IMG/VR virus record: IMGVR_UViG_3300018048_000068
Coordinates: 1-22,869 of that record
Direction: 5' to 3' (one strand)
DNA: 22,869 nt
Source: a virus
The notes beneath the pieces were generated by a model. That model saw only the letters and a program-made list of their open reading frames with translations. It ran no database searches and was not told the origin of the DNA. Every line of letters starts with the position of its first letter. The stretch's first letter is position 1. Position numbers and translations under genes: made by a program. Below, one piece after another: positions 13,542-20,590 of this stretch.

Positions 13542-15050
13542 ATGCTTGAATACGTAATGTGGGCGGTTATTGGTACCGTTTATGGAATGGTCGTTGGAGT
13601 TGTTCCTATTGCGGGGGTTACCACTGCCCTCATCACAGTGTTTAGTATGGGGCCATACTTTTTATCAGATCCGTATGCGGGTCTGGTATTCCTTACAGCA
13701 ATTGTAGCAAGTTGTGCAAGTGCCGATAGTTATACTAGTATCCTTACTGGTATTCCTGGTGCAAGCACAACTGCTGCTTGCGTCATTGATGGTTATCCAA
13801 TGGCAAAAAGAGGAGAGGCGGCTCGAGCAATGGGCATAGCAATTGCAGATAGTACGTTTAACGGCGTTCTATATGCATTGCTTGCTTTTTTGCTACTACC
13901 GTATTACGGTAAAATTATAGGACTATTTGGACGTCCTGAATTTTTAGGGTTTATGATGATGGCACTTGCTTGTGTAGGATTTGTTGCAAGTAAGCGAGTG
14001 TTTTCAAGTATTATTGCAATTACATTAGGTCTGTTTATAGGATTAATAGGACAGAACAGCGTAGGATCACCTAGATTTGCGTTTGGCTGGGAGTACCTTG
14101 AAGCAGGCGTAGGGATGATTGCATTACTTTCAGGTCTGTTTGGTATTCCTGAATTATTAGATGGTTTTAAATATGGTAAAACTGCGGCGCCACCAATGGC
14201 TGTTGAAAACTATTGGCCTCAATTAAAACAAGGTTTTAGAGATGTGCGCACAAACTGGCGAGATATGGTTCGTGGCGGTTTTATTGGATTCGTAACAGGA
14301 CTACTACCAGGTGTAGGAGGTGCTGTTGGAGACTTTTTAGCATACGGTGCAACTAAGGCTGCACATAAAGAAAAACAAGAAATTCCATTTGGTGAAGGCA
14401 ATCCAATTGGACTACTAGGATGTGAAGGTGCAAACAATGCACAAAAAGTTTCTAGTATGATTCCTGCTGTACTATTTGCTATTCCAGCGGCGCCATTTGC
14501 GGCAATGGTAATGGCTATTGCAATTTACTTTGGTATGGAAATTGGTAGACCTAGTCTACTAACAGACGAAAAGTTTGTAACTAGTATTGCATTTGGATAT
14601 GTGTTTGGTACTATAGGTGTTGCTCTATTAAGTATTTTTATGTATAGATGGATTATTAAAATCCTTGAAGTACCTTATTGGATCTATGCATCAGTCATTC
14701 TTGCTGTTATTGTCTATGCTAATATGCAGTATACTCAAGGTTGGGAAGATCTTGCATTACTAGGTATTTTAAGTGCTATTGGCGTAGTGTTAAAACATTA
14801 CAAAATTAGTAGGCCGGCAATTTTAGTTGCATATGTTGTTGCATTTAAGATTGACGAGTATTTTTACGGCACACTACAATTGTATGGTTACAAACAATGG
14901 AAATCATTTCCGGAATCATTTGAAGGATTCCGTTGGGGTGAACTCTTTAGCATTACAGAGCATCCGTTGTTTATTCTCTCTATAATCATCTCTGTAGGCA
15001 TACTCATAAATAGTATAGTTAGAAAAGACAGAGGTATAGATTTCACATGA
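13542..15050 (+). CDS. tctA: TctA-type large permease subunit of a tripartite tricarboxylate transporter
   Basis: This 502-residue polytopic inner-membrane protein has the TctA length and signature. Near the N-terminus it shows VVGVVPIAGVTTAL and the loop LTGIPGASTTAACVIDGYPM followed by AKRGEAARAMG, and the second half repeats the motif as GFVTGLLPGVGGAVGDFLAYG, in keeping with the two-fold pseudo-repeat of the family. About ten to twelve hydrophobic segments are visible. AGGAAGG lies about 7 bases before the ATG. The small subunit TctB, usually encoded between tctC and tctA, is absent here. The stop overlaps the next start (ATGA), so the transporter and the tailoring genes that follow are in one transcriptional unit. 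Probably powered by ion gradient, as in the family. Confidence 0.92.
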   Translation: MLEYVMWAVIGTVYGMVVGVVPIAGVTTALITVFSMGPYFLSDPYAGLVFLTAIVASCASADSYTSILTGIPGASTTAACVIDGYPMAKRGEAARAMGIAIADSTFNGVLYALLAFLLLPYYGKIIGLFGRPEFLGFMMMALACVGFVASKRVFSSIIAITLGLFIGLIGQNSVGSPRFAFGWEYLEAGVGMIALLSGLFGIPELLDGFKYGKTAAPPMAVENYWPQLKQGFRDVRTNWRDMVRGGFIGFVTGLLPGVGGAVGDFLAYGATKAAHKEKQEIPFGEGNPIGLLGCEGANNAQKVSSMIPAVLFAIPAAPFAAMVMAIAIYFGMEIGRPSLLTDEKFVTSIAFGYVFGTIGVALLSIFMYRWIIKILEVPYWIYASVILAVIVYANMQYTQGWEDLALLGILSAIGVVLKHYKISRPAILVAYVVAFKIDEYFYGTLQLYGYKQWKSFPESFEGFRWGELFSITEHPLFILSIIISVGILINSIVRKDRGIDFT

Positions 15051-15802
15051 GACATAAAACTAATTGGCAGAAGAAACTTGCTGATCCTTCAGAATACAAA
15101 AGTAACTGGGATTGGACAGTAGCACACAGTGAATATCATTTTGATATTAACAAAGAAGATAAGGTAGGCGACTGGTTTGATATTTTAGGTACATTTGATA
15201 ATCCTGAATTATGGAAGGCTGAACGCGATGCTATCGTAAAAGAAGCATATCCTATTAACTGGGAAACTAGAAAATATTACGGAGATAATGATGAAGTATC
15301 ACCAATGCTTGAACAAGAAGAATACGATATTGCACAAGGCGGCACAAATCCTAAAGAATTAATGCTTACTAATTTGTATGACAAATTAGAATACGAACCA
15401 GAAAAATTTCCTGTACTTACTAAGATGGCAAACTACTTTGGTTTAGACCTTGGTTATGGTAGTGCAACTAAGAAACGTATTCATGCACAAATGCCTGGAC
15501 AAATGTTTAACTTGCATATAGACAAGTTATGGGATCGTGATCCCGTAGATCCAGAACGTGTTGCTCGCATTACAGTTTTCTTAGAAGATTGGAAACCAGG
15601 ACAATTTTATATGTATGGTAACTATGTTTACTCGCATTGGAAAGCAGGCGAGGCACATATATTTGACTGGCCTAACGTTCCACACGCTACTGCTAATGCT
15701 AGTAACGACATACGTGTAAGTTTACAATTAACAGGTTTTAAAACAGAAAGAACAAGACGTTTAATTAATAATGCAAGCGTTAATAATGTGTTTAAGATCT
15801 AA
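15047..15802 (+). CDS. Fe(II)/2-oxoglutarate-dependent oxygenase-like protein, paralogue 1
   Basis: The 251-residue protein carries an iron triad HxD...H: H157-I-D159 in NLHIDKLWD and H213 in NVPHATAN, with R223 ten residues after the distal histidine, where such enzymes bind the 2-oxoglutarate carboxylate. The surrounding pattern (MPGQMFNLHID, VFLEDWKPGQ, SHWKAGEAHIFDW, RVSLQLTG) is like aspartyl/asparaginyl beta-hydroxylase-type jelly-roll oxygenases. It is paralogous to the proteins at 16442-17128 and 20587-21573. Translation is coupled to tctA through ATGA. The substrate is unknown; hydroxylation of a small molecule, lipid, glycan or peptide is possible. The fold call rests on motif geometry. 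Confidence 0.78.
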   Translation: MRHKTNWQKKLADPSEYKSNWDWTVAHSEYHFDINKEDKVGDWFDILGTFDNPELWKAERDAIVKEAYPINWETRKYYGDNDEVSPMLEQEEYDIAQGGTNPKELMLTNLYDKLEYEPEKFPVLTKMANYFGLDLGYGSATKKRIHAQMPGQMFNLHIDKLWDRDPVDPERVARITVFLEDWKPGQFYMYGNYVYSHWKAGEAHIFDWPNVPHATANASNDIRVSLQLTGFKTERTRRLINNASVNNVFKI

Positions 15803-15804
15803 AT

Positions 15805-16434
15805 ATGAAACCTACTTTAGTAGTAATGACAGGTCCGCAAGGATCAGGGAATCATCTGTTTAGTAAAGCATTTACTAACAACCCTGCTCTTTGCGGATGG
15901 TCTACTTTAAAGGAAAAATACTGGGAAGGGCACGACATGGAGCCTTTTGCAGAATATTGGAAAGATCCTAAAAAGTTAATTGAGTACGATTGGAATAAAA
16001 GCGATTACTTTATTACTAGTATAAGTTGTCCTTTCTTTGATGATGGTGTTGAAAGTGTTCCTAAGTATATTGAATTTATTACAGAAGCAAAAAAATATGC
16101 TTTCATAAAAGTACTTATAATTGGACGTGATCAAAATATTTTAGAACATCAGCAATACAGAGTAAGAGATAAACATACAACTCCTGTATTCTTAGATAAC
16201 ATTAAATACTTACTAAATTTTAATCCTTTTTTTGTATCGCAAGAACTATTATATCTTTATCAACTACCATACCTCAATACAATAGAACAATATTTAAATT
16301 TACCGTTGTCTACGGATGAAGCAGGATTGCGTCAGATATTAGATACAGATGCTAACAAAAAATATATTACACCTGTTACAACAAATTGGTTAGACGAACA
16401 TATAAAATTAGCCTCCAGTAAAAAAGGGGGCTAA
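15805..16434 (+). CDS. P-loop (kinase/sulfotransferase-like) protein, 209 aa
   Basis: Residues LVVMTGPQGSGNHLFSKAF (5-23) form a strand, a GPQGSGNH loop and a helix, like the nucleotide- or PAPS-binding loop of sulfotransferases and small-molecule kinases; the canonical lysine of Walker A is replaced by Asn. VLIIGRDQNILEHQQYR (about 109-125) resembles the second PAPS-binding strand with its arginine. It is more divergent from the GxPGSxWS paralogues but keeps the same gene-neighbour logic, lying between two oxygenase paralogues with gaps of 2 and 7 bases. No strong Shine-Dalgarno precedes ATG 15805, so it depends on coupling. Function unknown. Confidence 0.68.
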   Translation: MKPTLVVMTGPQGSGNHLFSKAFTNNPALCGWSTLKEKYWEGHDMEPFAEYWKDPKKLIEYDWNKSDYFITSISCPFFDDGVESVPKYIEFITEAKKYAFIKVLIIGRDQNILEHQQYRVRDKHTTPVFLDNIKYLLNFNPFFVSQELLYLYQLPYLNTIEQYLNLPLSTDEAGLRQILDTDANKKYITPVTTNWLDEHIKLASSKKGG

Positions 16435-16441
16435 ATATAAT

Positions 16442-17128
16442 ATGCAAAGACCTAACGCAGAAAATTTTACAAGCAATTATGAGTGGTCAAAGAGTATTAG
16501 CAAATATCACTTTGATGACACAGTTATTGATCAACCAGGCGAATGGTTTCAAGATTTAGGAAATATCCGTGGTGATTGGAATGATGAACTTGAACGTATC
16601 ATTGTAGATGCTCCTGAGAGAACCTGGGCTACAAGAAAATCAGAAAATCAAAAAAATAGATTTCTAGCAATGGAATTAAATGACATTGCTGAAGGCGGCG
16701 GAAATCCAAATGCTGTTATTTCTAGACTAGGTTACAACGTAGAAGATTATCCTAAAGTTAATCGTATAGCAGATTTTTTTGAATTAGAAAATGTACAAAA
16801 AAGACTACACGTACAATTAACTGGACAGTTATGGCATTTACATCTTGACAAATTGTATCACGTAGATAAAATACACCCAGACAGAATTGTAAGAATTATG
16901 ATTATGTTAACTCCTTGGACTCAAGGACATATATACCAATATGGAACAACTTATTATTCTCATTGGAAAGCCGGTGATGTTCATATTTTTGATTGGATGA
17001 ACACTCCACACTCAACTGCTAATACAAGTTACAAACCTCGTGTAACTTTGCAATTAACAGGAATTAAAACTTCTAAAACACAAGAAATAATAGATAACGC
17101 ACCTTATACTTTTCCGGACATATTATGA
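16442..17128 (+). CDS. Fe(II)/2-oxoglutarate-dependent oxygenase-like protein, paralogue 2
   Basis: The 228-residue protein repeats the layout of the 15047 gene: H134-L-D136 in HLHLDKLYH, H190 in NTPHSTAN, and R200 ten residues later. The N-terminal region also matches (NYEWSKSISKYHFDD against NWDWTVAHSEYHFDI), as does the stretch SHWKAGDVHIFDW and the final LQLTGIKT. All three iron ligands and the 2-oxoglutarate arginine are present, so it looks active. It is shorter by about 23 residues, mainly in the middle region before the HxD. The stop overlaps the start of the next gene (ATGA). Separate retention of both copies suggests different substrates or a heteromer; this is inference. Confidence 0.78.
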   Translation: MQRPNAENFTSNYEWSKSISKYHFDDTVIDQPGEWFQDLGNIRGDWNDELERIIVDAPERTWATRKSENQKNRFLAMELNDIAEGGGNPNAVISRLGYNVEDYPKVNRIADFFELENVQKRLHVQLTGQLWHLHLDKLYHVDKIHPDRIVRIMIMLTPWTQGHIYQYGTTYYSHWKAGDVHIFDWMNTPHSTANTSYKPRVTLQLTGIKTSKTQEIIDNAPYTFPDIL

Positions 17129-17481
17129 TTGAACTTTTAATCACTAATGCAATTTATGTTGCATATCGTTTACTCGTCTCTGCTCAAATAGTAAAATTTT
17201 TAAACAAACATTTTACATATTATATTGCAGTATTGTTAATGGCGCAACTTAGTTTTGCATATGATACATTTGTATTTGGTCATTACTTTAATGCACAAGA
17301 CATTCCGCCAGTTTTAGAATATTTAAAATCTGATTTGCTATATACTTTACGTGTATTAGCAGCATGGTGGCTAATTAAGCAAATATGGAATATAGTTAAG
17401 AACTATTGGGTAGCAGTATTCATAGGTGCAGAGATTACGTTTGTTGCAGACTTCTTTATTTTTAAGGATTTATTTAACTAA
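17125..17481 (+). CDS. Small four-helix integral membrane protein, 118 aa
   Basis: Four hydrophobic segments are visible, at roughly residues 4-24, 32-51, 68-88 and 94-114, with few charged residues between them. There is no signal peptide and no recognised family motif. Translation is coupled to the oxygenase upstream by an ATGA overlap. Size and four-segment topology are like TctB, the subunit missing from the transporter upstream, but there is no sequence feature that confirms this; a holin or a membrane anchor for the tailoring enzymes are alternatives. Confidence 0.65.
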   Translation: MIELLITNAIYVAYRLLVSAQIVKFLNKHFTYYIAVLLMAQLSFAYDTFVFGHYFNAQDIPPVLEYLKSDLLYTLRVLAAWWLIKQIWNIVKNYWVAVFIGAEITFVADFFIFKDLFN

Positions 17482-17498
17482 AGTAAAAGGATATCATA

Positions 17499-17714
17499 AT
17501 GAAGTACTTAGACTTCAAACATTTAAAACATACAAAGACTTCGTATTTCACACATCTGTTTTATGCTACAAAATTAAATATCCTAGCACTATTAGTGTTT
17601 ATAACTGGAACTATACACAGTTTTATACCAATACTATTTCCTTACACTCCGTATAAGTTAGCAAAAAAGATTGTTGATGTAACCGAAGAGAAGTTTGGCA
17701 AACCGTTAGATTAA
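17499..17714 (+). CDS. Small membrane protein resembling DUF6356, 71 aa
   Basis: The pattern YFTHLFYATKLNILALLVF then GTIHSFIPILFPYTPYKLAK resembles the DUF6356 family, in which an FxH...A helix is followed by an IHxxxPxxF segment; members are found near capsule and surface-polysaccharide genes and in phages. One clear membrane segment and a second shorter one are visible, with an amphipathic C-terminal helix. AAAGGA precedes ATG 17499 by about 9 bases. It is 1 base upstream of the carbamoyltransferase. The family call is from memory of the pattern. Confidence 0.6.
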   Translation: MKYLDFKHLKHTKTSYFTHLFYATKLNILALLVFITGTIHSFIPILFPYTPYKLAKKIVDVTEEKFGKPLD

Positions 17715-17715
17715 T

Positions 17716-19167
17716 ATGATATTAGGAATAAACAGTTTAAATCACGATGCTAGTGTTGCACTGATTAATAACAAAGACATACTATTTGCTGCTCATGCAG
17801 AGCGTTATAGTAGAATTAAAAACGACAAAACATTAAACAAAGATATCATTGCCGAAGCACTTACATACGGAACACCTGAAAAAATAGTTTGGTTTGAAAA
17901 GCCTTGGGCTAAAAGTGCAAGGAAACTATATTCAGGAGAACGTCCTTGGTTAGAACGTCCTAAGCAAGAACTCAAACGTTTAGGTTTAGGTAACATACCA
18001 TTTGAAACAGTATGGCATCACGAAGCTCATGCTGCCGCAGGATACTTTACTAGTCCATTTGAAGAAGCAGCCGTATTAGTTATAGATGCTATAGGCGAAT
18101 GGGATACATTATCTATATGGCACGGTAAAGGTTCTAAGTTAACAAAAAAATTCTCAATTAAATATCCAGATAGTATTGGATTATTTTATACTGCATTTAC
18201 TGACTGGGCAGGACTAAAACCTAATGAAGAAGAATATATCTTTATGGGTATGGCAGCATATGGAAAGCCGTTGCTATATGAAGATATTAAAAAAGAATTC
18301 TTTTGCGAATGGAAACCACCTTACTTTCAATTAACTAAAAATTTACATAGAGGCATTAAAGACTGGCAAATGCCTAAAGGCGTAACAGCATATGATGTTG
18401 CGGCTTCTGTACAAAAAATTGTAGAAGAATTTATATTAGAAACTGTAACATACATTAAACAAACTATTGACAGTGATAATCTAGTGTACATGGGCGGCGT
18501 GGCACTAAATTGTGTTGCTAATACGTTAATTGCAGATTCTAAGTTATTTCAAGACATTTGGATAATGCCTAATCCAGGTGACTCTGGTTCAGCAATTGGA
18601 TCAGTTGCAGCATATACAAATGAACACTTGCACTGGACTAGTCCGTTTTTAGGAACCAACATAGGCATAGAATACGACCCTAGACAAGCAGTAAAAGAAC
18701 TATTAACAACAGGCATTGCTGGTTTAGCAACAGGTCGTGCAGAATTTGGTCCAAGAGCATTTGGTAATAGAAGTCTTATTGCTGACCCTAGAACGTTTGC
18801 TAACAAACAAAAAGTTAATGACATTAAACAAAGACAACAATTTAGACCATTTGCACCTGCTATCTTAGAAGAACACGCACATAGTTACTTTGATATGAGT
18901 GTTAAAACATCGCCATATATGCAATATACATTTAAATGTTCTAGACCTGATAAAATTCCTGCTGTTGTACATTTTGACAATACTAGTAGAATACAAACTG
19001 TAGCAAAAGGCGACGGACATTTTAGAGAGTTACTCGAACTATGGCACAAAGAAACAGGATGTCCAGTATTATTAAACACTAGCCTAAATATAAAAGGCGA
19101 ACCACTAGTAAATAACATAGATGATGCATTACGTTGGTCTAAGAAATATAATGTAAAAGTATTTTAA
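17716..19167 (+). CDS. NodU/TobZ-type O-carbamoyltransferase
   Basis: The 483-residue protein begins MILGINSLNHDASVALI, the ATPase-like N-terminus of the NodU/CmcH/TobZ family, with HDAS at 10-13, the metal-binding HHEAHAA (about 100-106) and VIDAIGEWDT following. The C-terminal YrdC-like part shows AEFGPRAFGNRSLIADPR, RPFAPAILEEHA and LNTSLNIKGEPLV, all family signatures. These enzymes make carbamoyl-adenylate from carbamoyl phosphate and ATP and transfer carbamoyl to a hydroxyl of a sugar or antibiotic. The protein is somewhat shorter than TobZ or NodU (about 560-600). No Shine-Dalgarno is visible; the start lies 1 base after the previous stop, so it is probably coupled. It is the last gene of the tctC operon. 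The acceptor is unknown. Confidence 0.9.
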   Translation: MILGINSLNHDASVALINNKDILFAAHAERYSRIKNDKTLNKDIIAEALTYGTPEKIVWFEKPWAKSARKLYSGERPWLERPKQELKRLGLGNIPFETVWHHEAHAAAGYFTSPFEEAAVLVIDAIGEWDTLSIWHGKGSKLTKKFSIKYPDSIGLFYTAFTDWAGLKPNEEEYIFMGMAAYGKPLLYEDIKKEFFCEWKPPYFQLTKNLHRGIKDWQMPKGVTAYDVAASVQKIVEEFILETVTYIKQTIDSDNLVYMGGVALNCVANTLIADSKLFQDIWIMPNPGDSGSAIGSVAAYTNEHLHWTSPFLGTNIGIEYDPRQAVKELLTTGIAGLATGRAEFGPRAFGNRSLIADPRTFANKQKVNDIKQRQQFRPFAPAILEEHAHSYFDMSVKTSPYMQYTFKCSRPDKIPAVVHFDNTSRIQTVAKGDGHFRELLELWHKETGCPVLLNTSLNIKGEPLVNNIDDALRWSKKYNVKVF

Positions 19168-19198
19168 TTCACTCTACGTTCTGTTACACATACCTTAA

Positions 19199-19206
19199 AA
19201 TAAATA
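19199..19206 (+). promoter_or_regulatory. Putative late-promoter-like element (AATAAATA)
   Basis: AATAAATA lies 21 bases before the ATG at 19228 in a 60-base gap between the carbamoyltransferase and the third methyltransferase. It shares the ATAAATA core of the elements at 1778, 6591 and 12337. No terminator hairpin is visible in the gap. Confidence 0.4.
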
Positions 19207-19227
19207 CACTTAGAAATAGGATGTAGG

Positions 19228-19857
19228 ATGAAAGAACAATTAGCAAATCATTTTGAACCTGAAAAATGGAAGGGTCACGCAGCCTTTCAGCATTATAAGT
19301 ATACAGGTAAAAATTTAATAGAAGAAGTAAATGCTTTAGATCCTGATCTAGTTATTGATGCTGGTTGTGGTCATAATAGATTTAAAGGTCATATAAAAAA
19401 CTTAATAGGTTTTGATTCAGAGCCATTCCCATTTGTTGATATTGTAGACTCTATTGAAAATGTAAAGTTTCGTGAAGGTAGTGCAGATGCAGTTCTAGCA
19501 TTAGGTAGTTTACAATTTGGTGATAGAGAGTTCGTTAAACAACAAACTGCAAAAGTTGCATCATGGCTAAAACCAGGTGGGTTTTTAATTATGCGTACTA
19601 TGAATGACTGGCTTAAAGATACTCCGTATCCATTTTGGGATCATCAATATAAATGGACTAAAGAAGATGTTGAAGACATTGGTGCAGAGTTAGGTTTAGA
19701 TATACATAAAGGAATCTTCACTGAATGGGTGCCTGAAAAAACTCCAGATGGTCCTAAATGGAAAAGTACCAGACTAGCATGGTGGTGGCAAAAGCCTGGC
19801 ATACGACAAAAATTTGAAATTGACACTGTGTCTTGCCACGTTAACGAACGTATGTAA
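19228..19857 (+). CDS. SAM-dependent methyltransferase, paralogue C
   Basis: The 209-residue protein has motif I LVIDAGCGHN (41-50), KNLIGFDSEPFP (58-69) with the acidic D63, ADAVLALGSLQF (86-97) and WLKPGGFLIMR (113-123). It aligns throughout with the protein at 10415-10972, and the N-terminus (FEPEKWKGHAAFQ against FDPVTWRGDHFQ) also matches, so the two are duplicates. The C-terminal 80 residues rich in Trp (WDHQYKWTKEDV, RLAWWWQKPG) are specific to this copy. An AGG lies 7 bases before the ATG. As in the leftward operon, a sulfotransferase-like gene follows, here after 34 bases. Confidence 0.85.
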   Translation: MKEQLANHFEPEKWKGHAAFQHYKYTGKNLIEEVNALDPDLVIDAGCGHNRFKGHIKNLIGFDSEPFPFVDIVDSIENVKFREGSADAVLALGSLQFGDREFVKQQTAKVASWLKPGGFLIMRTMNDWLKDTPYPFWDHQYKWTKEDVEDIGAELGLDIHKGIFTEWVPEKTPDGPKWKSTRLAWWWQKPGIRQKFEIDTVSCHVNERM

Positions 19858-19865
19858 AATACCAA

Positions 19866-19873
19866 GGTAAATA
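19866..19873 (+). promoter_or_regulatory. Weak late-promoter-like element (GGTAAATA)
   Basis: A TAAATA core lies 18 bases before ATG 19892, followed by AGGAG (19881-19885). It deviates in the first two bases from the better elements and the distance to the start is short. Listed only as part of the recurrent pattern. Confidence 0.25.
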
Positions 19874-19891
19874 GTTGTATAGGAGAGTTTA

Positions 19892-20590
19892 ATGGATAAT
19901 AATTATAAGTTTACGTTTGTTGCAGGTGCACCTGGAAGTGCATGGAGCATGATTAGTTTTAGAATGAAAATCACTGTTCCAGGTTATGACAAGTCTGACC
20001 AAACGGCAGAAAGACAGTATGACTTACCTGAAGCACACGCAAAAAATAATTATGACGTTAAAGACCGTTCAACCTGGAAGGCTAAAACGCACATTGGTAG
20101 TTACTATGGACCATATCATGGATTAGGTGACCAGTTTGACGACCTTACTTACTATAACGGAAATGTTGAAGGATTCTACGATGAATGTTTACGTCCATTT
20201 AACGATACAACAAAACCTAGAAAGTTAGTTAAATCACATTGGTTTGCATATAACTTAGATTGGTTGTGGGAAAACTGTAAAGGACACGATTTAATGTTAG
20301 TGTGGCGTGAAACTGACGCTGCTGATAAATGGTGGCATACTATGGGCGGCTGGGATATTAAGCATCCTGTATACGACTGGTATGTTGACGATGAACGTAT
20401 GCACAAACAAATTGCTATCGAGTCTGACAATATTTGGGAGTTTGGTGAGCGTAAAGGTGTTAAATGGTTAGACTACGACGTTAATGATTCATGGATACAA
20501 AAACGTTTTGGTGTTCCTTTCCTCAAAAAAGTTCAAGCAACACCTAAATTTGAGGATACAATCAAGATAGGATACATTACAATAACATGA
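19892..20590 (+). CDS. Sulfotransferase-like P-loop protein, paralogue C
   Basis: The 232-residue protein shows FVAGAPGSAWSM (9-20) as its loop, the SYYGPYHGLGDQFDDL segment, RKLVKSHWFAYNLDWLW, then DLMLVWRETDAADKWWHTMGG and IKHPVYDWY. Each has a counterpart in the proteins at 9727-10422 and 10975-11568. The KSH and WRxTD elements are in the place of the sulfotransferase 3'-phosphate-binding motifs. AGGAG is 6 bases before the ATG. It follows a methyltransferase, as the other two copies do, and overlaps the start of an oxygenase by 4 bases. Enzyme class is inferred from motif layout, and an inactive or different P-loop transferase is possible. Confidence 0.68.
   Translation: MDNNYKFTFVAGAPGSAWSMISFRMKITVPGYDKSDQTAERQYDLPEAHAKNNYDVKDRSTWKAKTHIGSYYGPYHGLGDQFDDLTYYNGNVEGFYDECLRPFNDTTKPRKLVKSHWFAYNLDWLWENCKGHDLMLVWRETDAADKWWHTMGGWDIKHPVYDWYVDDERMHKQIAIESDNIWEFGERKGVKWLDYDVNDSWIQKRFGVPFLKKVQATPKFEDTIKIGYITIT

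Noticed and set aside
12466-15050. Host chromosome contamination as explanation for the transporter genes
   Set aside because: They share an ATGA overlap and operon with oxygenase and P-loop genes paralogous to others in the window, and the base composition looks continuous.
17426-17656. Overlapping plus-strand frame across two membrane protein genes
   Set aside because: It lies in another frame over 17125-17481 and 17499-17714, has no ribosome binding site and no sensible protein pattern.
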